Shown piece after piece: positions 1-9,840 of a DNA stretch of 64,000 nucleotides. The first letter of the stretch is position 1, and the number at the start of each line of letters is the position of its first letter. The notes beneath the pieces are model-generated. The model did no database searches, was not told where the DNA came from, and saw only the letters and a program-made list of their open reading frames with translations. The stretch is taken from contig JAMLIC010000015.1 in NCBI GenBank assembly GCA_023954375.1, positions 124,001-188,000 of the forward strand, read 5' to 3'. A program made the translations under genes and the position numbers. The DNA comes from Planctomycetota bacterium (GTDB taxonomy: Bacteria; Planctomycetota; J058).

Positions 1-2
1 AC

Positions 3-491
3 CTCCTCTGGGCGGAGCAGAAGCGGCCGGTCGACCACGCGGCGATGGCGGAGCGCTACCTGGAGCACGCCCGCTCCAGCGAGGCCTTCGACTTCGTGGA
101 GCGCGTGGCCGACGCCGGGCGCAAGGACGCGCTCCGCGCGCGGATCCGGGACGAGGCGCTGCGCGACGGCGACTACTTCCTCCTCAACCGCCTCGACGTC
201 GTGGCCCCGATCGGCGAGGAGCGCTGGCGCGACGCCCTGCGCAAGGCGAAGGACCTGGGCAAGCTGCGCTACGCCCTGAAGATCGCCCGCAAGCTCGGGG
301 ACCAGGGCGAGGTCGCCGCGCTCGAGCAGCAGCTCGGGATCGTCACGGCGGTCGCGCCGCCCCCGGGCGTGCAGGCGGAGCTGGTGGAGGTGCCCGAGGC
401 GCCGCCGGAGCCGACCGAGCCGACCGAGCCGACCGAGCCGACCGAGGGCGAGCCGGCGACGTCGGAGGGCGGGGACGGCGCCCGCGATTAG
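3..491 (+). CDS. Partial hypothetical helical protein, C-terminal part
   Basis: The frame is open to the left edge of the window, so only the C-terminal 162 residues are seen; an internal ATG at 45 is possible but there is no ribosome-binding site in front of it. The first 100 residues are charged and predicted helical, with Leu/Ala spacing reminiscent of TPR-like repeats (YLEHA, KAKDLGKLRYALKIARKLG). The tail is acidic and disordered and contains four EPT repeats, encoded by a perfect 9-bp tandem repeat (gagccgacc) at about 408-444. I recognise no family and assign no function. It points towards the kinase gene on the other strand and ends about 190 bases before that gene's stop. Confidence 0.6.
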   Translation, partial: LLWAEQKRPVDHAAMAERYLEHARSSEAFDFVERVADAGRKDALRARIRDEALRDGDYFLLNRLDVVAPIGEERWRDALRKAKDLGKLRYALKIARKLGDQGEVAALEQQLGIVTAVAPPPGVQAELVEVPEAPPEPTEPTEPTEPTEGEPATSEGGDGARD

Positions 492-683
492 CTGCAACGC
501 CAGAGGGTCAGGCTCGACGCATGGGCGCAGGAGCAGGTAGCAGCTGGCTCCTCGCCGATGCATGAGAGCCATCGAGGATCCGCTGCTGCCGATACTCGCA
601 CCGTGGCCTCCGCTCGGAGAGGCTGACCGCCAACAGGTAATGGCTCGTGGACCAGCGCGGTCGGTGACCCTCGGGCATCGCGA

Positions 684-2150
684 TCAGCTGAGGCTCGCCA
701 GGGCCCGGTCCACGCCGGCGATCGCCTCGCCCGCCGTCTGCGGGCGGTCGTCGGGGTCCTTCTGCAGGAGCCGCATCACCAGGTCGTGCAGCGCCGCCGG
801 CCACCGCGCCGCCTCGGGGCACGCGGCCGCCAGCGGCCGCGGGTCCTCGGTGATGTGGCAGGCGAGGTAGCCGAGCGGCGAGTCGGACTCGTAAGGGAAC
901 GCGCCGGTGAGCAGCTCGTAGAGGACCAGGCCCACGGAGTAGAGGTCGGTGGTCGGCGCGAGCGCCTCGCTGGCCGCCTGCTCGGGCGACATGTAGCGCG
1001 GCGTCCCGACGACGTCGGGGCCGACGGTGTGGAACACGCGGTCGTCGAACTCGCCGAGGTCGCGGACGAGCGCGATCCCGAAGTCCATGAGCTTCACGCG
1101 GGCGAGGTCCAGCGAGACGAGGACGTTCTCGGGCTTCACGTCGCGGTGGATCACCCCCTGCGTGTGCGCCGCCTCGAGCACCTCGAGCGCGCGCCGCGCG
1201 ACCCCGAGCGCCTCGGCGGGGCGCAGGCGACCGCGCAGCTCGAGCGCGCGCGCGAGGTCCTGGCCGTCGAAGAACTCGACGACGAGGAAGTGCTCGCCGT
1301 CCTCCGTCTGGCCGGCGTCGACCACCTCGAGCGCGCCGGGGTGGTGGAACAGGCTGTTGGCCAGCGCCTCGCGCTTGAAGCGGCCGACCGCCTGCGCCCC
1401 CGCGCCGCGCGGCAGGAGCTTGAGGGCGAGCGGGCGGCCGGGCGCCGCCGGGTCGAACGCGAGGAGGACGACGCCGTGCCCCCCGGCCCCGACGCGGCCG
1501 ACGACCTGGAAGCGGCCGCCGACGCGCTCGCCCACGCGCGGGTCGCCGACGTCGACCCACGGCGGGATCGCGAAGCGGGGCGCCGGCAGCGCCGGCGGCG
1601 CGGCGCGGTCGACGATCGCGCGCGCCTCGTCGGCCGTGGGGATGGGGACCTCGCCGCGGAGCACCACCGACCCCGCCGGGGCGATGTCGCGCGCGAACGC
1701 CGCGCGGCGCCCCTCGACGAAGCGGGCCACCTCGGCGGCGAGGTCGCGGTCGATCGCCACGCGGGCCTGCAGGCGGAGGCGCTCCTCCTCGGCGGGCGGG
1801 AGGACCCCCGCGGCGACCAGCGCGCGGCCGAGCCGCTCCAGGTCGGCCGCCGCCCCCAGCCGGCGCGCCTCGGCGTGCACGACCTCCGGCCGCACGCCGG
1901 CGCGCGCGAGGAGCTCGGCGAGCACCCCCACGCCGCGGCCGACGCGGTAGCGGTCGACCCGCTCCTGCACGCCGCGGGCGGCGTCGAGCGGCAGCCGGGC
2001 CTCGGCCACGAGCGTGCCGAGCAGGCTCCGGCTCGCCTCGCCGCGGAGCAGGGCGTCGAGGTGGTCGAGCGCGCGCGCGCGCAGGTCCGGGCGCTCGCGC
2101 GCCAGGATCCGGCCGGCCAGCAGGTCATCGAACCGCAGGGCCCCGCTCAC
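684..2150 (-). CDS. Hanks-type Ser/Thr protein kinase with helical N-terminal region
   Basis: 488 aa from a GTG start at 2150. Residues 1-200 are helical and Ala/Leu-rich with no recognised domain; this is probably a regulatory or docking region. The kinase domain spans about 213-480 with an intact core: glycine loop GAGGHG (221-226), ATP-binding Lys244 (LALKLL), catalytic loop HRDVKPEN (Asp337), DFG (356-358) and an activation segment ending GTPRYMSPEQ. It should be an active cytosolic kinase. The sigma-54 activator gene ends 50 bases upstream on the same strand, so the two are probably co-transcribed and may act in one signalling route (inference). There is no transmembrane segment or sensor domain. 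The longer frame extending upstream is only an overlap with the activator gene and was not used. Confidence 0.88.
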   Translation of the reverse strand: MSGALRFDDLLAGRILARERPDLRARALDHLDALLRGEASRSLLGTLVAEARLPLDAARGVQERVDRYRVGRGVGVLAELLARAGVRPEVVHAEARRLGAAADLERLGRALVAAGVLPPAEEERLRLQARVAIDRDLAAEVARFVEGRRAAFARDIAPAGSVVLRGEVPIPTADEARAIVDRAAPPALPAPRFAIPPWVDVGDPRVGERVGGRFQVVGRVGAGGHGVVLLAFDPAAPGRPLALKLLPRGAGAQAVGRFKREALANSLFHHPGALEVVDAGQTEDGEHFLVVEFFDGQDLARALELRGRLRPAEALGVARRALEVLEAAHTQGVIHRDVKPENVLVSLDLARVKLMDFGIALVRDLGEFDDRVFHTVGPDVVGTPRYMSPEQAASEALAPTTDLYSVGLVLYELLTGAFPYESDSPLGYLACHITEDPRPLAAACPEAARWPAALHDLVMRLLQKDPDDRPQTAGEAIAGVDRALASLS

Positions 2151-2200
2151 CCGGCCGAGGATAGCGGAGCGGCCGCCCGGCGCGGCGCGCCGCCGTCGAG

Positions 2201-3634
<1,434 letters not shown>

Positions 3635-4054
3635 GAGCAACCCTCTCCGTGAGACCCGGGCGACGACCTTCGTGGCCGGCCCGTGCCCGCTGTTCCCCTT
3701 CGACGACCCTTCGACTCCCAGGCAAGGCGCGGTCCAGTCGCGCGCGTCCCAGCGCCCGCCCGCGAGGGCCCGGGATTTGGTCACCTCCGTCTCGCGCGCC
3801 CCGCGGACGAGCCCCCGCCAGGTCCTTGCGAGGGCGGGCGCGCGGGACGGCGGCGACCCGCGGCGGAGGCCGGGCCATGGGCTTATCGAGGAGCAGGACG
3901 GCGCCGGACCGGCGCGCGCGCCACGGGTGGCGCGCCGCGGCCGGTCTGCGCCGCAGGAGGGGCGCAGGTCGAGCCGGGGAATCTCCCCGCCGTCGACCGG
4001 AGTTCTGCTCTCGTTAGGGTGACCGGACCGCGGGGGAGTCCCCGCCGCTGCGTG
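3635..4054. other. Intergenic region, 420 bp, with a small GC hairpin
   Basis: No convincing gene is visible. The open frames here are Arg/Pro-rich low-complexity products of the base composition. A short inverted repeat at about 3914-3936 (arms gcgcgcc / ggcgcgc, six-base loop) lies just downstream of the FHA gene and could serve as a terminator for it, but it lacks a T tract. The part nearest 3635 should hold the promoter and leader of the sigma-54 activator; no clear -35/-10 or -24/-12 elements stand out. Confidence 0.4.
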
Positions 4055-4909
4055 TTACGCCCCGTAATCGGCGGCGCTCAGGCCGTGGGCCGACCTGCCG
4101 TCCGGCGGGCGGCGCTCACCGTCTCGCCGGCGCAGCCCGTCCAGGACTTCCTCCAGCGACGCCTGCACGTCGCGCGGTCGGGCCTCGACCGCCCTGCTGA
4201 AGCGGAAGTGGCCCTCGGTCCATTCGAGCAGGGCCTCCAGCGCGGCCCGCCCCGCGAGGTCGCCCAGCGACGCCCACACCGGCTGCCCCTCGAGCACCCC
4301 CACCCGGCCCTCGTCGCCCCACGGGCCGAAGACCTCGACGGTCCCGCTGCGGCCGAGCGCCGCGAGCGTCTCCAGGACCTCGTAGAGCTTCACCTCGGCC
4401 AGCCGCCCCGACATGGCGGTCGCCTCGACCTCCTGCGTGTCGGCCTGGCTGTCGAGCAGCGCCTGCAGCTCGGCCATGCTCCCGATCGCGTCGATCCGCC
4501 GGTAGGTGCAGGCGAACGGGCCGATCGTCAGCTCGTCCCCGTCGTCGAGCCGGGCCTCCCGCACCTGGGCGCCGTTGACCCACACCCCGTTCTGGGAGGC
4601 GAGGTCGCGCACGGCGGGCGCGGCCTCCTGCCAGAGGAGCAGGGCGTGGACGCGCGAGACGCGCGGCGACTGGATGACGACGTCGCACTCCCGCGAGCGG
4701 CCGACCCGCACCTCGACGCCCTCACGCAGCTCGATGGGCGGGGCGCCCACGCGGACGAGGAGGTGCCGCTTCTGCTGGGACAGGTCCCGGTAGTGCGTCG
4801 AGTCGCGGGCCGAGCTCCGCGGCCCGCCGGCCGGCAGCGCCGTCCCGCAGACGCGGCAGGTCGTCGCCCCCTGGGCGTGCGACGTGTTCCCGCACGGCAC
4901 GCAGCGCAT
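4055..4909 (-). CDS. Zinc-ribbon, FHA and PATAN (DUF4388) domain protein
   Basis: 284 aa. An N-terminal zinc ribbon has two CxxC pairs (Cys3/6 and Cys18/21). An FHA domain follows (about 50-140) with the family marks GRSxxCDVVI, SRVHA and NGVWVNG, which bind phosphothreonine peptides. The C-terminal PATAN/DUF4388 domain (about 165-260, SGRLAEVKLYEVLETLAALGRSGTVEV) is known from two-component and motility regulators in deltaproteobacteria and planctomycetes. It is likely a cytosolic adaptor that reads the output of Hanks-type kinases such as those encoded nearby (inference). It is a single gene; the next gene on the strand starts 420 bases downstream. Confidence 0.85.
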   Translation of the reverse strand: MRCVPCGNTSHAQGATTCRVCGTALPAGGPRSSARDSTHYRDLSQQKRHLLVRVGAPPIELREGVEVRVGRSRECDVVIQSPRVSRVHALLLWQEAAPAVRDLASQNGVWVNGAQVREARLDDGDELTIGPFACTYRRIDAIGSMAELQALLDSQADTQEVEATAMSGRLAEVKLYEVLETLAALGRSGTVEVFGPWGDEGRVGVLEGQPVWASLGDLAGRAALEALLEWTEGHFRFSRAVEARPRDVQASLEEVLDGLRRRDGERRPPDGRSAHGLSAADYGA

Positions 4910-4993
4910 GAACGGCCCCCCTCCGCTCGGGACTGTAGCGGGGCGGCCAGGCGGGGCGCCAGGGCGACGGCGCTCGCTCGAGCGGAGCTGCGA

Positions 4994-5533
4994 TCAGCGC
5001 CAGTCGCCGAGGTCGGTCAGCAGGTCGGCGAACCAGAGGAGGGTCGGCGTCAGCGGCTCGAGGCCGCCGCCGCGCAGGGCCGCGAGGTCGGCGCGGCTCA
5101 CGTGGCGCAGGTCCTCGACCTCGTCCGCCTGGGCGGTGAACGGCCCGTCGCTGGCGCCGACGAACAGGCGGAGCTGCTCGTAGTGGACCCCCTCGACCGG
5201 GCCGAAGTGGCCGACCTCCCGCAGGGTCGCGCGCACGCCCAGCTCCTCCTCGACCTCGCGGCGCGCGACCGCCGCGTAGACGCGGTCGAGGTCGGCGTCG
5301 GGCCCCCCGGGGCCGTAGTCGCTCTCCTCGACGTGCCCCGAGCAGGAGAGGTCCCAGTGGCCGGGGTGCGTCTCCTTGCGCCGGTGCCGCCGCTGCAGGA
5401 GCAGCCGCCCGCGCGAGTCGACGAGCAGGACGTGGATGCTGCGGTGCGAGAGCCGCCGCTCGTGCACGACCCGGCGGTCCTCCCAGGCGACGAAACGATC
5501 CCCCGCGTCGACGACCGCGATCCGTCCGGCCAC
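4994..5533 (-). CDS. Nudix hydrolase, isopentenyl-diphosphate isomerase-like subgroup
   Basis: 179 aa from GTG 5533, preferred because a G-rich ribosome-binding site lies six bases upstream; an ATG at 5590 would add 19 residues of unlikely sequence. The fold signature is clear: DSRGRLLLQRRH, HPGHWDLSCSGHVEE and REVEEELGV. The Nudix box is interrupted: about 15 residues (DYGPGGPDADLDRVY) separate the GHVEE half from the REVEEELG half, more than the canonical spacing. The WDLSCSGHV stretch resembles the YfcD/IDI-like Nudix subgroup. It hydrolyses some nucleoside diphosphate-linked substrate; the substrate cannot be predicted. It stands alone between the FHA gene and a repeat-bearing gap. Confidence 0.8.
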   Translation of the reverse strand: MAGRIAVVDAGDRFVAWEDRRVVHERRLSHRSIHVLLVDSRGRLLLQRRHRRKETHPGHWDLSCSGHVEESDYGPGGPDADLDRVYAAVARREVEEELGVRATLREVGHFGPVEGVHYEQLRLFVGASDGPFTAQADEVEDLRHVSRADLAALRGGGLEPLTPTLLWFADLLTDLGDWR

Positions 5534-5754
5534 GCGACACCCCCCGACCGCCCCGATGATTCCACCGGCCGGCCCGGAGCGCCACGCCATGGCGCGTCAT
5601 GGCCGCGGCGGCTGCCGGCCGATCGCTCCGGCGGCCCACCGGTCGGTGCGACGGCGACCTCCTGGTCGCCGAGCGCGCCTTCGCGGTCGGTCCTCGAACC
5701 CCGTCTTCGCAGACGGCCGAGCCGCCTCCGAGCACACCTCACCGCGCCTTCGCA

Positions 5755-5909
5755 GCAGGAGCGTCAGGCGAGGGCGAGGAGGGCGAGGCGATGCGGCGCG
5801 AAGGCGAGGGAAGGCGGCCTGCTGGCCCCGCGCCGGCGGGGGGGGGGCCGACGACGGCGCCCCCGACGCACCGCAGCGCCCGCCATCCTCGGCCGCAGCC
5901 GCGATCACA
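5755..5909 (-). repeat. Dispersed hairpin repeat family B, copy 2 (divergent, 3' of the DHS-like gene)
   Basis: Read on the minus strand, this begins directly after the TAG stop of the deoxyhypusine-synthase-like gene with TGTGATCGcGGCTGCGGCCG, the same opening as the copies at 18394 and 51848. It continues through GGATGgCGGGCG, a C/G-rich centre with a run of about ten identical bases near 5838-5847, and a TCGCCTtCGCGCC...CTCGCC end. It is the most diverged of the three copies, and its central hairpin is degraded. The rest of the gap (5534-5754) shows no gene. Confidence 0.55.
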
Positions 5910-7076
5910 CTATGGCCGGGGTGTGACGGGCTCGTCCAGCTCCGCCCGCAGGGCGGGGCGGCGCGCCGCGAGGTCCTGCTCCAGCCGCGCCCGGGCGGCC
6001 CCCAGGCGGTCGTAGAGCCGCGCCGGCGCCCGCCGGGCGCCGGCCGAGAAGAGGGCGTGGACCACCCAGGGGACCACCGCGGTCACGTCGGCCTTGACGT
6101 ACTGCGACGACGTCTCGACGCACTCGGCCGACACCTTGCCCCACGTGTGGGCCTCGCCCGCCGGGCACGACGACAGCGCGCCGTTGTCCACCGGGTCGAC
6201 GCAGAACTGCACGTCCACGTCGAAGCCGCGCGCGTCGAGCCCGAAGATCTGCGAGAGCGTCGGCTCCCCCTGGAGCGTGTAGTTCTTCGGCACGCCGCCG
6301 CCGAACATCCACACCGCCGTCGGCCCCTCGTTCTGGACCAGCCACTGGAGCGCCGCCATGAGGTGGACGTCATCGGCCACGTCCAGCTGGAAGCGGAACG
6401 CGTCGCCGAGCACGGCGCGCAGCTTGACGACGTTGAGGAAGATCGACCCGTCCTGCGGCGCGCCGACGAAGATCGGCACGCCGGCCTGGTAGCAGGCGGA
6501 GAGCAGGCAGGGCTGGTCGACGCCGATCGCCTGCTCGAGCTCGAACAGCCGCTTGCCGAGCAGGTGGTGCATCTCGGCCGTGGTCATCGGCCGCTGGAAC
6601 TCGGGCTCCATGAGCCAGCGCGCGAACAGGCGGTCGGTGTCGAGGAGCGTCTCCTCGGTGAAGCCCAGGTCGTAGATGCGGATGATCCGCGCGTCGCGGA
6701 GCGCCCGGTCGCCCGCGTCGGGCGGGACCTCGCGGATGCGGTGGCCCAGGAGGCGGTGCGCGTCGTGGTAGAGGTTGGCCCCGGTGGTGGTGAGGACGTC
6801 GACGAGCCCGCGCTCGATCAGCGGCACGACGACCGACCGGTGCAGCCCCGCCGGCGTCATCGCCCCCGAGAGCGTGAGGAAGACCGCGTGCCGCGGCGTG
6901 CTCGTGGCCGAGCGCAGCATGAGCTCGAACCCGGTGCGCACCTGCCGGCCGACGAAGGCCGGGAAGGCGTGCGCGAAGAGCTCCTCCGGGCGCTCCTGCC
7001 CGGTGATCGGGCGCGGGCGCACCTCGGCGGCGCGCGCGAACTGCTCGCTCAGCTCCTTGGCTCGGCTCTCCGACAC
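5910..7076 (-). CDS. Deoxyhypusine synthase family protein (bacterial homologue)
   Basis: 388 aa from GTG 7076, which has GGAGG six bases upstream. Family features are present: LSGAMTPAGLH, the NAD-site stretch LTTTGANLYHD, the FGGGVPKNY motif and the catalytic-lysine motif WGK (Lys314), followed by a region equivalent to the eukaryotic DHS C-terminus. In eukaryotes and archaea DHS transfers the aminobutyl group of spermidine to eIF5A, a protein bacteria lack. Bacterial members are thought to make homospermidine or other polyamine derivatives, and that is the likeliest role here. It is a single gene, transcribed away from the kinase-FGE gene across a 108-bp divergent gap. The 3' end abuts a family B repeat. 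Confidence 0.85.
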   Translation of the reverse strand: MSESRAKELSEQFARAAEVRPRPITGQERPEELFAHAFPAFVGRQVRTGFELMLRSATSTPRHAVFLTLSGAMTPAGLHRSVVVPLIERGLVDVLTTTGANLYHDAHRLLGHRIREVPPDAGDRALRDARIIRIYDLGFTEETLLDTDRLFARWLMEPEFQRPMTTAEMHHLLGKRLFELEQAIGVDQPCLLSACYQAGVPIFVGAPQDGSIFLNVVKLRAVLGDAFRFQLDVADDVHLMAALQWLVQNEGPTAVWMFGGGVPKNYTLQGEPTLSQIFGLDARGFDVDVQFCVDPVDNGALSSCPAGEAHTWGKVSAECVETSSQYVKADVTAVVPWVVHALFSAGARRAPARLYDRLGAARARLEQDLAARRPALRAELDEPVTPRP

Positions 7077-7184
7077 GGTCGACCTCCGGGGGCAAGAGGC
7101 CGCCAGTCTACTGCTTACGGCGGCGGCGCGGGGCGGGCGTCGCCCACGTTTCCCGACCCCGCGCCCCTGGGGCAAGATCCGGGC

Positions 7185-8936
7185 GTGGTGCGGCTCAGGG
7201 CGGGGTCGGTCGTGGCGGGGCGGTACCGGATCGAGCGCCTGCTCTCCCGGGGCGGGCAGGCCGCCGTCTACCTGGCCCACGACACGAAGTTCGACGAGCG
7301 CGTGGCCCTCAAGGTCGCCGTGGCCGCGACCCCCGCCGGCTACGCCCGGCTGCGCGAGCGCTTCCGGCGCGAGGCGCGGATCGGCAACCGGCTCGGCCGC
7401 ACCGCAGGGTTCGTGCGCGCCTTCGACTGGGGCGAGGTCCCCGACCGGCCGCGCCACCTCTACCTCGCCCTCGACCTCGTGGAGGGGGCCGAGCCGCTCG
7501 ACCTCGAGTCGGGCACGCGCGAGGAGCGCCTGGCGCGCCTGCGCAGCGCCGCCCGGATCGTGGCCGAGGCGCACCGACAGGGGGTCGTCCACCGCGACAT
7601 CAAGCCCGAGAACTTCCTCCAGGCGCCCGACGGCGCGATCGCGCTCACCGACTTCGGGCTGGCCAAGCTGCGCGGCGACGCCGACGGCCCGCGCCGGGCG
7701 GCGGCGCGGGCCCGGCCGCGCGCCGCGGCGGCGGACCTGACGCGCACCGGCGACTGGCAGGGGACGCCCCTGTTCATGGCCCCCGAGCAGTTCGAGGACA
7801 TGCGGGGCACCGACGCGCGCGCCGACGTCTACGCGCTCGGGGTGATGCTCTTCTTCGCCGTCACGGGCGAGTACCCCTACGCGCGCGCGGTGCTCAAGCG
7901 CCAGCAGAAGGTGCGCGAGGGGCAGGCCGAGGCGCCGCGCCTGCGCGACCGCGCCCCCGACGCCCCCGCGGCGCTCGACGCGCTCTGCGCCAGGGCCATG
8001 GCGCTCGACCGCGAGCGGCGCCTGCGCGACGTCGACGCGTTCCTCGCCGGCCTCGACGCGGCGCTGACCGCGCGGCGGGCCCGCCGCCCGCGCCTCGTCG
8101 TCCACGAGGGCAAGCGCGCCGGCGGACCCCGGCCCATGGGCAGCCCCGCCACGCGCGGCGCCCCGGCGCGCCTGCGCTCGACGACGCGCGGCGGGCGCGA
8201 GCCGCCGCGCCTGCCGCGCGGCCTGCGCCGCGGCGAGCACCCGGGCGAGTACGTGTGCCGGCGCGACGGCTCGGTCCTCGTGTGGGTGCCGCCGGGCGCC
8301 TACGTCATGGGGAGCGACGCCGCGGACGCCTGGGGCAACGAGCGCCCCGCCCACGAGGTGACGCTCACGCGCGGCTTCTTCCTCGGCCGCTTCCAGGTCA
8401 CGTGGGGGCAGTTCGCCCGCTTCTGCGCCAAGACGGGCCACGGCCTGCCGGCCGCGCGCTTCGTCGTGGCCGACGACCACCCGGTGCACGACGTCTCGTG
8501 GCGCGACGCCCGCGCGTACTGCGAGTGGGCCGGCCTGCGCCTGCCGACCGAGGCGGAGTGGGAGTGGGCCGCCCGCGGCGGCGACGGCCGCCGCTACCCC
8601 TGGGGCGACGACCCGCCCACGCCGCGGCACGCGCAGTGGATCGCCACCCCCGCCCAGGGGACGGCGCCGGTGGGCAGCTTCCTCCTCGGCGCCTCGCCCG
8701 TGGGCTGCCACGACATGGCCGGCAACCTGTGGGAGTGGGTCCACGACGGCTACGGGGACTACCCCGAGGGTCCGGTGACCGACCCCACCGGGGTCCCGCG
8801 CGCGAAGCACCGGGTCTGCCGGGGCGGCGCGTGGAGCAGCACGGCGCCCTACATCCGGGCCACGTCGCGCTGCGGCGTCGGCCCGGCGGTGCGCTACCTC
8901 AACGTCGGCTTCCGCGTGGCGCGGTCGCTGGAGTAG
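7185..8936 (+). CDS. Ser/Thr protein kinase fused to an FGE-sulfatase (SUMF1-like) domain
   Basis: 583 aa; two consecutive GTG codons (7185, 7188) can start it. The N-terminal kinase (11-290) has SRGGQAAVYL, Lys43, HRDIKPEN (136-143), DFG (156-158) and GTPLFMAPEQ, so it looks active. An Arg-rich linker (295-350) leads to a C-terminal FGE-sulfatase/SUMF1 domain (355-582) with PAHEVTLTRGF, DVSWRDARAYCEW, LRLPTEAEWEWAARGG, YPWGD, DMAGNLWEWV and NVGFRVA. The two catalytic cysteines of true formylglycine-generating enzymes appear absent: only one Cys (in SRCGVG) lies near the C-terminal active-site segment. The domain is therefore probably a ligand- or peptide-binding module, as proposed for other kinase-SUMF1 fusions. 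No membrane segment is evident. Confidence 0.9.
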   Translation: MVRLRAGSVVAGRYRIERLLSRGGQAAVYLAHDTKFDERVALKVAVAATPAGYARLRERFRREARIGNRLGRTAGFVRAFDWGEVPDRPRHLYLALDLVEGAEPLDLESGTREERLARLRSAARIVAEAHRQGVVHRDIKPENFLQAPDGAIALTDFGLAKLRGDADGPRRAAARARPRAAAADLTRTGDWQGTPLFMAPEQFEDMRGTDARADVYALGVMLFFAVTGEYPYARAVLKRQQKVREGQAEAPRLRDRAPDAPAALDALCARAMALDRERRLRDVDAFLAGLDAALTARRARRPRLVVHEGKRAGGPRPMGSPATRGAPARLRSTTRGGREPPRLPRGLRRGEHPGEYVCRRDGSVLVWVPPGAYVMGSDAADAWGNERPAHEVTLTRGFFLGRFQVTWGQFARFCAKTGHGLPAARFVVADDHPVHDVSWRDARAYCEWAGLRLPTEAEWEWAARGGDGRRYPWGDDPPTPRHAQWIATPAQGTAPVGSFLLGASPVGCHDMAGNLWEWVHDGYGDYPEGPVTDPTGVPRAKHRVCRGGAWSSTAPYIRATSRCGVGPAVRYLNVGFRVARSLE

Positions 8937-8942
8937 GCCCGG

Positions 8943-9659
8943 TCACTCCGACCCGACGGGCGCGGCGTCCGGCGCCTCGAGGTCCTCGAGCGGCGCCGCG
9001 CCGGCCATGAACACGTCCACGACCGGCTCCTCGCCGCCGAAGCGTCCGGGCCGGGTCCCCTCGCCCACGTCGACGACGAGGTCCTGCGCGGCGCCCCGGG
9101 TGGTCACCCGCCACACCGGCCGCCCGCCGACGGTCACGCGTCGCGCGTCGAGGGTCATCCCCTGGACCCCCGCCTCCGAGAGGCGCTTGACGACGGCCTG
9201 CCGGGCCAGGGCGCGGGCGCGGGCCTCGGGGTCGCTGGCCGGCGCCTCGGCCGGCGCGGCGGGCCGGCCCGGGTGCCGCGGCCACGCGGCGAAGGCGATG
9301 CACGCCAGCGCGCTCAGCCCGCAGAGGTAGATCAGGTGGACCCGGTCGAGGGTGAAGGGCGGCGTCCACCCGGCGGCGCGTCGGTCGTCGGGCCGGGCGC
9401 CGAGCGGGCGCGCCGCGCCGCGCCCGAGGGCGCCCTGGAGCGCCGCCGCGGCGCCGAACGTGAGGGCGGCGGCCGGCAGGAGCGCGCAGCAGAAGTAGGG
9501 CAGGACCATCGCGGGCGAGTCGCGCGGACCCGGCACGCTCCTGTCGATCAGGGCGTAGATCGGCATCGACAGCGCGATCGCCAGGAGGAGCGCCGGGACG
9601 CCGAGGACCGGATGCACCTCGCCTCGCCGCCCCGTCCACCAGCGCGCCGCTCTTCGCAC
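8943..9659 (-). CDS. Membrane protein of unknown function, three predicted TM segments
   Basis: 238 aa from GTG 9659, with GGAGG four bases upstream. Three hydrophobic stretches (about residues 12-35, 45-75 and 120-142) suggest a small inner-membrane protein. The C-terminal 95 residues are soluble and include a plausible alpha-beta unit (AVVKRLSEAGVQGMTLDARRVTVGGRPVWRV), acidic at the end. I recognise no family. It is convergent with the kinase-FGE gene, with six bases between the two stop codons. Confidence 0.65.
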   Translation of the reverse strand: MRRAARWWTGRRGEVHPVLGVPALLLAIALSMPIYALIDRSVPGPRDSPAMVLPYFCCALLPAAALTFGAAAALQGALGRGAARPLGARPDDRRAAGWTPPFTLDRVHLIYLCGLSALACIAFAAWPRHPGRPAAPAEAPASDPEARARALARQAVVKRLSEAGVQGMTLDARRVTVGGRPVWRVTTRGAAQDLVVDVGEGTRPGRFGGEEPVVDVFMAGAAPLEDLEAPDAAPVGSE

Positions 9660-9840
9660 GTGACCTCCGGCGCACGAGCCTGCCCGCGGCGCCGGCGCCC
9701 CGCAAGCCTGCCGCTCGTTGACGCAGCCCCGCCGGAAGTGGGTGTCCCCGGCGGACGCTCCGCCGGCGCCGTCGGCGCTTGAGGCGCGGCCACCTTCTTG
9801 CGCGGGCCGCCCGCCCGGAAGGAAGGGAGGGTCCTCACCC

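Noticed and set aside
7185..8936. Active formylglycine-generating enzyme for sulfatase maturation
   Set aside because: The pair of catalytic cysteines is not visible and no sulfatase gene is in the window.
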